Shown: piece after piece, positions 1-7,834 of the stretch
Numbering within the stretch: position 1 is the stretch's first letter
Layout: each line of letters opens with the position of its first letter
NCBI RefSeq assembly: GCF_035712445.1
Contig: NZ_DASTAT010000002.1
Location: 1 to 64,000, forward strand
DNA from: Oligoflexus sp.
Lineage (GTDB): Bacteria; Bdellovibrionota_B; Oligoflexia; Oligoflexales; Oligoflexaceae
Length of the DNA: 64,000 nucleotides
Direction: 5' to 3'
Program-made: the position numbers and the translations under genes
Notes under the pieces: generated by a model
The model's input: the letters and a program-made list of their open reading frames with translations, nothing else
The model's database searches: none
Told to the model about the DNA's origin: nothing

Positions 1-93
1 CATTGAAAATTCTCAAGAATTCAAAGGTTCTATTGTAACCGCATCATCCCTCTTTGTCGGACCAATCCTTGATAAGAAAGTGGAGGCCTGAGC

Positions 94-447
94 ATGAAAA
101 AGGTTTTGCTGTTATCCTGCTTCATAAGCTTAACGGCACACGCCGGAACAGGTGGTGGCATCTCTACACCCCCTGGTCGAGCAGGCCTCGCAAAACTTCT
201 GGCCGAAACCATCGGCTTGAATGGTTCGATGTTCCTGATGAAAGGCACGGCCCCCCTGCCTTTGGAAATCATCGTCGAGGCTGAAGCGGGCACGACTCCT
301 GCTGTGGATCCTGTGACCACGGTCGATGTCGCGAACGAGAGCGGCGAAAGAAAAAGCTATAACGTGACTGATGGCGAAGTCATCAACCAGTACGTGTTGA
401 AAGACCGCCGCCTGATGCTGCGTGCCTCCATGTTACGGCAACCTTAA
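94..447 (+). CDS. Small secreted protein of unknown function
   Basis: This encodes 117 residues. The N-terminus is a clear Sec signal peptide (MKKVLLLSCFISLTAHA, probable cleavage after AHA), so the mature protein of about 100 residues is periplasmic or secreted. The mature part starts with a Gly-rich stretch and has no cysteine or motif I recognise. A good ribosome binding site (GGAGG) sits 9 bases before the ATG. The gene stands alone, with its own hairpin terminator just downstream. I do not recognise a family; function unknown. Confidence 0.75.
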   Translation: MKKVLLLSCFISLTAHAGTGGGISTPPGRAGLAKLLAETIGLNGSMFLMKGTAPLPLEIIVEAEAGTTPAVDPVTTVDVANESGERKSYNVTDGEVINQYVLKDRRLMLRASMLRQP

Positions 448-457
448 GTCATCTCCT

Positions 458-497
458 GGCTTCGCCCGGTCCGAACGTCCGGGTCGAAGCCTTTTTT
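458..497 (+). terminator. Rho-independent terminator after the first gene
   Basis: A GC-rich stem (GGCTTCGCCCGG pairing with CCGGGTCGAAGCC, one bulged base) is followed directly by TTTTTT. It lies 11 bases past the stop codon of the small secreted protein and separates it from the CBS-domain gene downstream. Confidence 0.8.
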
Positions 498-529
498 GTT
501 CCCCCTCCCTCTCATTTTCAGCTCGATCG

Positions 530-558
530 TTGCAGCTATCCGCCACCTCTGTTAGGGT
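530..558 (+). promoter_or_regulatory. Likely sigma70-type promoter of the CorC/HlyC-like gene
   Basis: TTGCAG and TAGGGT are separated by 17 bases, and the -10 element carries an upstream TGT (extended -10). It lies 37 bases before the start codon. The pattern matches other intergenic regions in this window. Assigned by eye only. Confidence 0.45.
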
Positions 559-594
559 GAGCGCCGATATCTTTTCTGCAAGGATCGTAAAATC

Positions 595-1887
595 ATGAGT
601 ATTTTGTGGAGTTTATTCGGCGTCCTCATCCTGGTCGCAGCCAACGGTTTTTTCGTGGCCGCGGAATTCGCCCTGGTCACCGTGCGCAAAACCCGGATAG
701 ATCAGCTGGCTCAGGAGGGCCACGGGGCCGCCAAATATGTGCGGAAGGCTCTGTCCGACCTTGACCGTTACATTGCCGGCACCCAGGTGGGCATCACGAT
801 CGCGAGTCTGGCCCTGGGTTGGATCGGTGAGCCGGCGGTGATGAAAATCCTATCGCCTGTCTTTCAGTGGATCACGCCTGATCTTTCCGACAAGGCCCAG
901 CATGCGATCGGTTTTGCCATCTCCTTCACCTTGATCACCTTTCTGCATGTTATCCTCGGTGAGCTTGTACCCAAATCAATCGCGCTCAATTATCCGGAGC
1001 CGACCTCGCTCTTGCTCGCACGTCCGATGCGCCTCGCCATTCTCGTGTTCAAGCCCCTGATCTGGAGCCTCAACGGACTCGGTCATCTTCTTTTGCGCGC
1101 CATCGGCCTGCATACGAGCCATGAGCATGGTTCCGTGCATTCCCCTGCCGAGCTGCAGCTTCTGATCAGGCAAAGCCATGCGGCGGGGCACATTGATGCC
1201 TTTGAGCGCAGCATGCTGCAGAAGACTTTTCATTTCAGCGAAACAGCCGTGTCCGAGGTGATGACGCCACGTTCCCGCATGGAGGCGATGAACCTGGATC
1301 AAACGATGGAAAACCTTTTGGATGAAGCCTCGCGTTCGCCCTATACGCGGCTGCCCGTCTACCGCGGATCGGTGGATGAACTGGTCGGTGTTCTTTACAC
1401 GCATGATCTCTTTCAGCTCTCACGTCAGAAGACGAGCTCGCAGCGCATCGACGAGCTGGTGAAGCCTCTTATTTTCGTTCCCGAATCTTACCGCCTGGAT
1501 GCTCTGGTCGAAAAATTCCAGGATGAGAGAACGCAGATCGCTGCAGTGATTGATGAATACGGTGGCACAGCCGGCATCATCACGCTGGAAGATATCATCG
1601 AGACTGTGTTTGGTGAGGTTCAGGATAATAACGAAGATCCGACCATGGAAATCGAGACCTTGCCGGATGGCTCCATCATCCTGCGCGGCGATACGCGGCT
1701 TCAGCACCTGAATCAGCAGCTCGGTTGGGACCTGGAGGATGAGGAATCGACGACGATCGCCGGTTATGTGATGACGGCTTTAGGCCATATGCCAGGCCTC
1801 GGGGAAAAGATTCGGACCGATGCGGGAACCTTCGAGGTAATCGAAAAGAAAAAGAACCGCCTGACCAAGATCAAAAAGCTGCCCTAA
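595..1887 (+). CDS. CNNM/CorC-type transporter-associated protein (DUF21-CBS-CorC_HlyC, hemolysin C family)
   Basis: An inner-membrane protein of 430 residues with the classic three-part layout. Residues 1 to about 190 form the hydrophobic DUF21/CNNM transmembrane domain. Residues about 210 to 340 hold a CBS pair (VMTPRSRMEAM, then IAAVIDEYGGTAGIITLEDI, which is highly typical). The last 80 residues are the CorC_HlyC domain. Family members are linked to Mg2+/Co2+ efflux or resistance; the hemolysin name is historical. Length is normal for the family. The substrate cannot be read from sequence. It appears monocistronic and converges with the Tim44-like gene. Confidence 0.92.
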   Translation: MSILWSLFGVLILVAANGFFVAAEFALVTVRKTRIDQLAQEGHGAAKYVRKALSDLDRYIAGTQVGITIASLALGWIGEPAVMKILSPVFQWITPDLSDKAQHAIGFAISFTLITFLHVILGELVPKSIALNYPEPTSLLLARPMRLAILVFKPLIWSLNGLGHLLLRAIGLHTSHEHGSVHSPAELQLLIRQSHAAGHIDAFERSMLQKTFHFSETAVSEVMTPRSRMEAMNLDQTMENLLDEASRSPYTRLPVYRGSVDELVGVLYTHDLFQLSRQKTSSQRIDELVKPLIFVPESYRLDALVEKFQDERTQIAAVIDEYGGTAGIITLEDIIETVFGEVQDNNEDPTMEIETLPDGSIILRGDTRLQHLNQQLGWDLEDEESTTIAGYVMTALGHMPGLGEKIRTDAGTFEVIEKKKNRLTKIKKLP

Positions 1888-1920
1888 AAAAAACAGGATC
1901 CGGGCCAGGACCCGGATCCT
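1886..1920 (-). terminator. Terminator of the Tim44-like gene
   Basis: A perfect 10-bp stem (AGGATCCGGG / CCCGGATCCT, 6-base loop) is followed on the minus strand by eight T. The T tract overlaps the stop codon of the convergent CBS gene. On the plus strand there is no T tract after the stem, so it mainly serves the minus-strand gene. Confidence 0.85.
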
Positions 1921-1950
1921 CTCATCCAAGAGCAAACGCCGGACGAAGGC

Positions 1951-2895
1951 TTAGATCTGTTCGATCCCTGCAAGCTGCCAGCTGCTCCGTCCCTGAGATT
2001 TCGCAAAAATCCAATACTCATCAAACTTCACCGGTTCGGTATTGCTGCCGCTTTTCAGGGCACCCGTACTTTCATCGACGGTGTAGTCAAGGAGACTCGC
2101 GGTAAAGCGAACGCGAACCAGTTCCCGATCGCCTTCATACCAGGGCTCGCTGAACTCAAGGTTTCGCACCGAGATATTTTCCAGACGATTGATCTCGCGG
2201 CGGTCTTTCAGATCCTGAAGATCAGCATCCAAAACGCGCGCCACATCGCGTTCCACATAGTCTTGAACCGGGGTCAGGTCACGACGCGTCCAGGCGCCTT
2301 GAACACGGAAGAAGATATCTTCCACCGTTTCGCGATCGAGGCGAGGTCCTGAGGCCATGTAAGGGCTCGCGCTGGATCCCTGACCGAAGTAACCGGCACC
2401 CGAGGAGCCGCTGCCGTAGTTTGCGCTACTGCGAGCCATCGTTGCCGAAGCCGCGTCCATGGGCGGGCTGTATCCCATCGAAGGGGCGCCGCCTGCAAAG
2501 GCCGGGCGATTTTGATTCTGGCGGTTCTTCCAGAAGCGGTACGCCAGATAAAGAAGACCAGCGATCAGGATGATATCAAAGAGACCGATGCCGCCACCGG
2601 CTCCACCCAACCCCGCGCCTTGCGCCATGGAGCTGAACAGCATGCTGCCGATCAGACCCCCGGCCAAACCACCAGCCAGACCTTTCATGAAGCTGCCCCG
2701 ATTGGAAGGCGGCTGCATCTGCTGCTGAGCCGGGGGAGGATTCGGCGAACGCGGCTGCGCGGTCGGCTGCGAACGTTGACCGAAGGAACGTTTGCCGCCT
2801 GCGCGGGCTTCGGCGTCTTCACCCATGGAGAGAAGGCTGAAGCTGAACACAATGAGCAAGGCTCGTATCATCAATCCCATTTTTTTTAAAAGCAT
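1951..2895 (-). CDS. Tim44-like domain protein, exported/membrane anchored
   Basis: 314 residues. The N-terminus is a signal sequence (RALLIVFSFSLLSM), followed by a Pro/Gln-rich linker. A Gly-rich hydrophobic segment near residues 75-95 leads into a clear transmembrane helix (IILIAGLLYLAYRFW). After a Ser/Gly/Met-rich spacer, the last 130 residues form a Tim44-like domain (VEDIFFRVQGAWTRRDL and a C-terminal EYWIFAKSQGRSSWQLAGIE). Bacterial Tim44-domain proteins are widespread membrane-associated proteins of poorly defined role. The start has GAGAGG 9 bases upstream. Single gene with its own terminator. Confidence 0.85.
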   Translation of the reverse strand: MLLKKMGLMIRALLIVFSFSLLSMGEDAEARAGGKRSFGQRSQPTAQPRSPNPPPAQQQMQPPSNRGSFMKGLAGGLAGGLIGSMLFSSMAQGAGLGGAGGGIGLFDIILIAGLLYLAYRFWKNRQNQNRPAFAGGAPSMGYSPPMDAASATMARSSANYGSGSSGAGYFGQGSSASPYMASGPRLDRETVEDIFFRVQGAWTRRDLTPVQDYVERDVARVLDADLQDLKDRREINRLENISVRNLEFSEPWYEGDRELVRVRFTASLLDYTVDESTGALKSGSNTEPVKFDEYWIFAKSQGRSSWQLAGIEQI

Positions 2896-3068
2896 AGATC
2901 TATACCTCTCAGGTGACAGCTCGCGAGGCGAGCCTGTCCCAGAAAGCTAACACAATCTTGATTCATTCGTGTAATAGATAATCGTGAGCGATTACTTCGT
3001 TTTTTGCGAAGAACTTGCTTCTTCGCGAAGACCCCGCTTTCCGCGAAGACCCCGCTTCCGGCGAAGAC
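2896..3068. repeat. Short tandem repeat array (about 18 bp, four units)
   Basis: The gap between the SDR gene and the Tim44-like gene holds four near-tandem units starting with GCGAAGA at 3006, 3025, 3043 and 3061. The middle two are almost identical (GCGAAGACCCCGCTT plus three bases). The first unit with the start of the second also forms an inverted repeat (GCGAAG...CTTCTTCGC). The last unit runs into the SDR stop codon. No T tract follows on the minus strand, so this is not a simple terminator. Confidence 0.6.
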
Positions 3069-3839
3069 CTAGCCAATCAAAAACCCACCATCCACAGTCA
3101 GGCAACTGCCGGTGGTATAAGAGGCAGCAGGAGAAACCAGATAAAGCACAGCGCCCGCCATCTCATCAGGCTGAGCCACCCGCTGCATGGGCACATGCGG
3201 CATGAGCTGATTCAGAATCTTTTCATTCTTCACGAGCGTCGCAGCAAATTTCGTATCGGTCGCACCAGGCAGCAGCGCGTTCACGCGGATATTGAACGCC
3301 GCGCATTCCTTGGCAAAGGACTTGGTCATCGACACGATCGCAGCCTTGGTCACGGAATAAATCCCCTGGTACATCCCAGGATTTTCCGCGTTGATCGAGG
3401 CCACATTCACGATCGTGCCCCCACCCTTCTCCTTCATCAGGCGTCCGCCTTCCACCGAAGCAAAGAAATAACCCCGGATATTGACGTCCACCGTCTTTTG
3501 ATAGGCCTCCAAAGTCGTATCGAGTATCGGCCCGAAATAAGGATTGGCCGCCGCGTTATTCACAAGGATATCGAGACGCCCATGCCGCTCGCGAATCTGC
3601 GAGAAAAGGGCGGCGATGGATTCCATCTCTCCGATGTGACAGGCGATGGCCTCAGCCTTGCCGCCTTCGCTTCGAATCTGAGCCACGATCGCTTCGCAAG
3701 CGTCCTGTTTGCGGCTCGACACGATCACCTGGGCGCCTTGGGCCGCAAGCAGTCGCGCGATGCTGGCGCCGATCCCGCGACTGGATCCTGTGACAAGGGC
3801 GATTTTTCCGGAAAGATCGAAGGGCTTTTTAAAATCCAT
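3069..3839 (-). CDS. SDR family oxidoreductase (3-ketoacyl/3-hydroxyacyl reductase-like)
   Basis: 256 residues, a classical short-chain dehydrogenase. It shows the NAD(P) motif TGSSRGIGASIA, the NNAA motif (DILVNNAAANPY), the catalytic Ser in NVASINAENP and YSVTKAA with Tyr and Lys. The end LTVDGGFLIG is typical. It is the last gene of the five-gene acyl-CoA operon, 9 bases after the histidine phosphatase. By context it probably oxidises or reduces a hydroxyacyl/ketoacyl intermediate; the exact substrate is inference. Confidence 0.9.
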   Translation of the reverse strand: MDFKKPFDLSGKIALVTGSSRGIGASIARLLAAQGAQVIVSSRKQDACEAIVAQIRSEGGKAEAIACHIGEMESIAALFSQIRERHGRLDILVNNAAANPYFGPILDTTLEAYQKTVDVNIRGYFFASVEGGRLMKEKGGGTIVNVASINAENPGMYQGIYSVTKAAIVSMTKSFAKECAAFNIRVNALLPGATDTKFAATLVKNEKILNQLMPHVPMQRVAQPDEMAGAVLYLVSPAASYTTGSCLTVDGGFLIG

Positions 3840-3848
3840 GGTCCTGTC

Positions 3849-4541
3849 CTATCTGAAAGTGAGAAGAGGCGAGGAGGTTTTGCCAAAATGAGCGTGATCG
3901 TTGAAAAAGCTCAGAAATAAAACATCGGCTTTGAAAGGCAGACGCGTGATCGAAGCATTGACGATCGCTCCATTGAGCCTCAGCATCATCGTATCGGACA
4001 GCTCAAGAGCGAGCTGCATCAGGCAGGCGATCGGCCCGCCGCTGGTAAAAAGAAGGATGTTCTCGTCCGCACCGCTCCTTTTCAAAAGATCCTGGACGCC
4101 GTCACGGCAGCGCTGTTTGAAACCCGAATAGGATTCGGGATACTCAGCATCGTAGCCCCCATGCATCCACCGCTGCATGGCCTTTTCAAATTCCTTATGA
4201 AAGGCCTTGGCCGGTTCCGGATGCTTTTTTAAAAACGCCTTCACGTTATGAGGATCCGCAAAATCAGGATGCAGACCACAGAGGATAGCCTGATGATCAA
4301 ATTCGTTCAGCCACGGCGCCAGCTCCGGGACCTTGGCCTCGGGCATTTCTGCGAGGCATAACCTTGCCGTCTCGCTGTGACGTTTCATCGTCCCCTGCAG
4401 CACGCGATCAAAACGAAGACCACTCCGCGCCAGGGTCTGCCCCAGGACGCGGGACTGCTCTTCACCGACCTTGGACAAGGCATCGTAGTCGGCTTCACCA
4501 AAGGAAGCCTGACCGTGACGCACAAGATACAAAGAGCCCAT
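3849..4541 (-). CDS. Histidine phosphatase family protein with altered second-His motif
   Basis: 230 residues. The N-terminal catalytic motif is intact (LVRHGQASFGEADYDALSK; phospho-accepting His in RHG). The late motif that normally reads SHGG reads FTSGGPI, so the second catalytic histidine is replaced by serine. I think this may be characteristic of the subfamily found with acyl-CoA dehydrogenase/APH operons rather than a decayed gene, since length and the rest of the fold look normal. It starts 2 bases after the APH-kinase stop, with AAGGGG before the ATG, so it is translationally linked to the kinase gene. Confidence 0.82.
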   Translation of the reverse strand: MGSLYLVRHGQASFGEADYDALSKVGEEQSRVLGQTLARSGLRFDRVLQGTMKRHSETARLCLAEMPEAKVPELAPWLNEFDHQAILCGLHPDFADPHNVKAFLKKHPEPAKAFHKEFEKAMQRWMHGGYDAEYPESYSGFKQRCRDGVQDLLKRSGADENILLFTSGGPIACLMQLALELSDTMMLRLNGAIVNASITRLPFKADVLFLSFFNDHAHFGKTSSPLLTFR

Positions 4542-4543
4542 GC

Positions 4544-5599
4544 TTACCCCTTGATCGCGCCGAGGCAGAGTTTTTCCAAATGCGCGACCATCAGATGGAA
4601 CTGGGCAAAGCGCTGGTCCTTGGTTTGCCCGGCATGAAAGCGATAGTAGATCTGCTGCGCAATCACCGCCAGACGAAAGAGTCCATAAACGCGATACCAG
4701 GTGAAATTCACCTCGGGCAGATCCATCTTCTTCAGATAGAGCTGCACCATCTCATCACGGGTCAGCATACCCGGCAGATGAGTCGGCTGCCGCCGCATTT
4801 TCTGCATGAAAGGATCGTCCTTGGCCTCGACCCAGTACGCGAGGCTATTGCCAAGGTCCATCAGGGGATCACCGAGCGTGGCCATTTCCCAATCCAAAAC
4901 ACCGATGGCACGCGTGGGCTTTTCAGCATCGAAGACGATATTATCGAACCGATAATCGTTGTGAATCACGCAGGTGCGGATCTGTTCCGGCTTGTGATCG
5001 TGAAGCCACTGCCGCACGACCGCATAATCGGGCACATTATCCGTGCGGGCAGCCAGATATCGCTGGGACCAGCCTTCGACCTGACGCGTGACGTAACCAT
5101 CGGGCTTGCCAAGATCGGCAAGACCGGCTTTTTGATAATCGACCCGATGCAGTTCCACAAGCTTATCCACGAACTCAAGACAGATCGCCCGATGCTGCTC
5201 GGGACCGAAACCGAGTTCGGCCGGTAAATCCGCGCGCGGAATAAAACCAACGAGGCGTTCCATCACATAGAAGGGAGCCCCCAAAAGGCTCTCATCTTCG
5301 CAGTAGGCGATCATATTCGGCACATAAGGGTAAACAGGCTTCAGCTTTTGCATGACGCGGAATTCACGACCCATATCATGCGCGGACTTTGCCTTGGTCC
5401 CAAAAGGCGGCCGCCGCAGGACAAAGCTCTGCTCTTCAAACTGGACGAGGTAGGTGAGATTCGAAGCGCCACCTGGGAACTGCGTGATCTCACAGCGCCC
5501 GCTCAGCTGCGGCAGCTGCTTTTTCATGAACGCTTCCACGGCTCCAGCATCCAACTCTTCACCGGGACGCGGCGCACCCGCCTGATCAATCAAGGTCAT
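4544..5599 (-). CDS. APH-type phosphotransferase (ACAD10/11- and LvaA-like kinase)
   Basis: 351 residues of the aminoglycoside/choline phosphotransferase fold. The catalytic loop is present (CVIHNDYRFDNIVF: His-x-Asp with Asn five residues on) and so is the metal-binding DWE (GVLDWEMATLGDPLMDLG). An N-terminal glycine loop (FPGGASNLTYLV) fits ATP binding. In mammals ACAD10 and ACAD11 fuse this kinase to an acyl-CoA dehydrogenase, and in levulinate degradation the LvaA kinase phosphorylates 4-hydroxyacyl-CoA. Sitting beside an ACAD gene, it probably has a related role. Its ATG overlaps the stop of the upstream SDR gene (ATGA). Confidence 0.88.
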   Translation of the reverse strand: MTLIDQAGAPRPGEELDAGAVEAFMKKQLPQLSGRCEITQFPGGASNLTYLVQFEEQSFVLRRPPFGTKAKSAHDMGREFRVMQKLKPVYPYVPNMIAYCEDESLLGAPFYVMERLVGFIPRADLPAELGFGPEQHRAICLEFVDKLVELHRVDYQKAGLADLGKPDGYVTRQVEGWSQRYLAARTDNVPDYAVVRQWLHDHKPEQIRTCVIHNDYRFDNIVFDAEKPTRAIGVLDWEMATLGDPLMDLGNSLAYWVEAKDDPFMQKMRRQPTHLPGMLTRDEMVQLYLKKMDLPEVNFTWYRVYGLFRLAVIAQQIYYRFHAGQTKDQRFAQFHLMVAHLEKLCLGAIKG

Positions 5600-6432
5600 G
5601 AAGCAGCCCTCGCCTTATTTCGGAACTCCGGGCGCTTGCGCACCATCTTCGACATGGCCCAGAAATAAACTGAAGGGGAGAAACGTTTCATATACCAAAT
5701 CGCGGCAAAATCCTTGTGCGGCAGGATATAGAAGCGGCCTGCCTTCACGCCTTCAAAGACGATGCGGGCCACGTCCTCGGCCTTGAGTTTGGACTTCTGA
5801 AAGAGTTTATTGATCACTGTTTTAATATTGGGATTGGGCGAGCGCGTATTCTCGGTCAGATTCGTAGGGAAAAATCCTGGACAGACCACGCTGACCTTGA
5901 TTCCAAAAGGCTCCAGCTCGGCCTTCATCGTTTCTGAAAGCGCGACCACGCCGGCCTTCGTTACGTTATAGCTATTCATTTCAGGAGAATGAATCAGCCC
6001 GGCAATGGAGGCGACATTCACCACATGGCCATAACCCTGGGCTTTGAAGAGGCTGGTAAAAATACGGCAGCCGCGGGCCACGCCCATCAGGTTGATGTCG
6101 ATGATCCAGTCCCAATCTTCATCCGGCGTTTCATCGATGCCGCCATGCACGGCGACACCTGCATTATTGATGACCACATCCAGGCCCGACCAGCGTTGGA
6201 CGATGGCATCCTTCCATTTCAGCAGAGAATTTTCTTCACGCACATCAACATGGGTGTAAAATGCATCCACGCCCATGGCGAGGATCTCGTTCTGGGTTTC
6301 CTGGCCACGCAGATCATTGATATCGGCCAGGGCCACATTCCAACCTTCCCGCGCATACTGCAGGGCAAGGCAACGTCCCAGGCCGCTGGCCGCTCCGGTG
6401 ATCGCGACTCGTTTTCTTGATTCCTGGCTCAT
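5596..6432 (-). CDS. SDR family oxidoreductase, longer-chain type
   Basis: 278 residues from the preferred ATG at 6432, which has GGAGAGG 7 bases upstream; a longer reading would overlap the dehydrogenase stop. Motifs: TGAASGLGRCLA (cofactor), NNAGVAVHGG, the catalytic Ser in NVASIAGLIHSPEM, and YNVTKAGVVAL. After the Rossmann core, a roughly 60-residue basic/aromatic tail (FYILPHKDFAAIWYMKR) may bind membrane or acyl chains. Second gene of the acyl-CoA operon; the stop overlaps the kinase start. Confidence 0.9.
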   Translation of the reverse strand: MSQESRKRVAITGAASGLGRCLALQYAREGWNVALADINDLRGQETQNEILAMGVDAFYTHVDVREENSLLKWKDAIVQRWSGLDVVINNAGVAVHGGIDETPDEDWDWIIDINLMGVARGCRIFTSLFKAQGYGHVVNVASIAGLIHSPEMNSYNVTKAGVVALSETMKAELEPFGIKVSVVCPGFFPTNLTENTRSPNPNIKTVINKLFQKSKLKAEDVARIVFEGVKAGRFYILPHKDFAAIWYMKRFSPSVYFWAMSKMVRKRPEFRNKARAAS

Positions 6433-6452
6433 AACATTCCTCTCCAAAAGTT

Positions 6453-7670
6453 TTAACCCAAGCCTTGGCGTTTCCATTCCAATTTGGCAATCAAATTCCG
6501 ATGCACCTCATCCGGACCGTCGGCAATTCTGAGGACCCGGGCATAGGCATAAAGCGCGGCGAGAGGGAAATCATCGGATAATCCTGCGCCGCCGTGAATC
6601 TGAATGGCCTGGTCGATGACGTCCTGGGCCACATTTGGGGCGACCACCTTGATCTGGGAAATTTCGCTCATAGCGTTGTGGACACCCACCTTATCGATCA
6701 ACCACGCGGCTTTCAGCGTCAAAAGACGAGCCATATCAATACGCATGCGCGCCTCGGCGATGATGTCGCGATTGCCGCCGAGTTCAACCAGAGGCTTGCC
6801 GAAGGCCACACGCTGGCTCGCGCGCTGGCAAAGAAGTTTCAGAGCCCGCTCGGCCGCGCCGATGGCCCGCATACAGTGATGAATGCGGCCGGGTCCCAGG
6901 CGTCCCTGAGCGATTTCAAAGCCGCGGCCGGGTCCTGCGATCAAGGCATTTAATGGCAAGCGAACATTATGGAACGAAACCTCGCCATGACCATAGGGAG
7001 CATCGTAGCTGTGAAAAACGGGCAGCATGCGCTCGATTTTTACGCCGGGTGCATCCAAAGGAACCAGCACCATGGAATGTCGCTGATGCCGGGGCGCATT
7101 CGGATCGGACACGCCCATGAAAATACCGACCTTGCAGGCCGGATGACCCACGCCCGAACTCCACCATTTGCGCCCGTTCAGGACGATTTCCGAGCCTTCC
7201 ACACGGCAGGTCGCCTGCATGTTGGTGGCATCGGAGGAAGCGACCTCGGGTTCTGTCATGAAAAATACCGATCGAATGCGACCGTCAAGCAGCGGCTTCA
7301 ACCAGCGTTCCTTCTGCTCCTCGCTGCCATATTTATGAAGGACTTCCATATTACCCGTATCAGGGGCATTGCAATTGAAAATCTCGGGGGCGATCGGCGA
7401 ATGCCCCATGATCTCCGCAAGGGGAGCATAGTCGCAATTGGAGAGCCCTGCTGTGCCATGCGGCGGCAGGAAGAGATTCCAGAGACCCTGTTCGCGTGCG
7501 GCGGCCTTCCATGTTTCCATGATGGCTGGAACTTTCCACTCGCGCCAGTGCGGGCCGTCAGCTCCCAACTGCTGAAAATAAAGGGCTTCCTGGGGTAACA
7601 CATGTTGATCGAGAAAAGCTCGTATTTTTTGGCTGAGCGTCTGCGCACGCTCTGATAGGGAAAAATCCAT
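6453..7670 (-). CDS. Acyl-CoA dehydrogenase, ACAD10/11-like
   Basis: 405 residues, a full-length FAD-dependent acyl-CoA dehydrogenase. The FAD/substrate loop reads [15 protein letters not shown], then [10 protein letters not shown]; the C-terminal helical domain has [10 protein letters not shown] and [15 protein letters not shown], and the motif [14 protein letters not shown] carries the expected catalytic acid region. These wordings are close to ACAD11-type enzymes as I recall them. First gene of the minus-strand operon, with GAGGA upstream of the ATG. With the kinase it may convert 4-hydroxyacyl-CoA through a phosphorylated intermediate; this is inference from family and context. Confidence 0.93.
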   Translation of the reverse strand: MDFSLSERAQTLSQKIRAFLDQHVLPQEALYFQQLGADGPHWREWKVPAIMETWKAAAREQGLWNLFLPPHGTAGLSNCDYAPLAEIMGHSPIAPEIFNCNAPDTGNMEVLHKYGSEEQKERWLKPLLDGRIRSVFFMTEPEVASSDATNMQATCRVEGSEIVLNGRKWWSSGVGHPACKVGIFMGVSDPNAPRHQRHSMVLVPLDAPGVKIERMLPVFHSYDAPYGHGEVSFHNVRLPLNALIAGPGRGFEIAQGRLGPGRIHHCMRAIGAAERALKLLCQRASQRVAFGKPLVELGGNRDIIAEARMRIDMARLLTLKAAWLIDKVGVHNAMSEISQIKVVAPNVAQDVIDQAIQIHGGAGLSDDFPLAALYAYARVLRIADGPDEVHRNLIAKLEWKRQGLG

Positions 7671-7780
7671 AGTTGATCCTCGGCTCGAAAGAATGCATCA
7701 GCCTAGGCTCTCATGGCTCTGAAGGCAAATAAATACTCTTCATGGGACTTCATTGATCGGGATTATAACGCGACCTGCAT

Positions 7781-7811
7781 AAAAAAGGGGGCGAGGAAAA
7801 CCCCGCCCCAG
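7781..7811 (-). terminator. Terminator of the subtilase gene
   Basis: On the minus strand a GGGGCG...CGCCCC hairpin is followed by TTTTTT. It lies about 25 bases past the stop codon of the subtilase and isolates it from the acyl-CoA operon downstream. Confidence 0.8.
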
Positions 7812-7834
7812 CCATAAGCTCTAACGCGTGAGGC

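Noticed and set aside
3015..3920. A 301-codon plus-strand frame antisense to the SDR and phosphatase genes
   Set aside because: No ribosome binding site or domain; the true genes on the minus strand have clear motifs.
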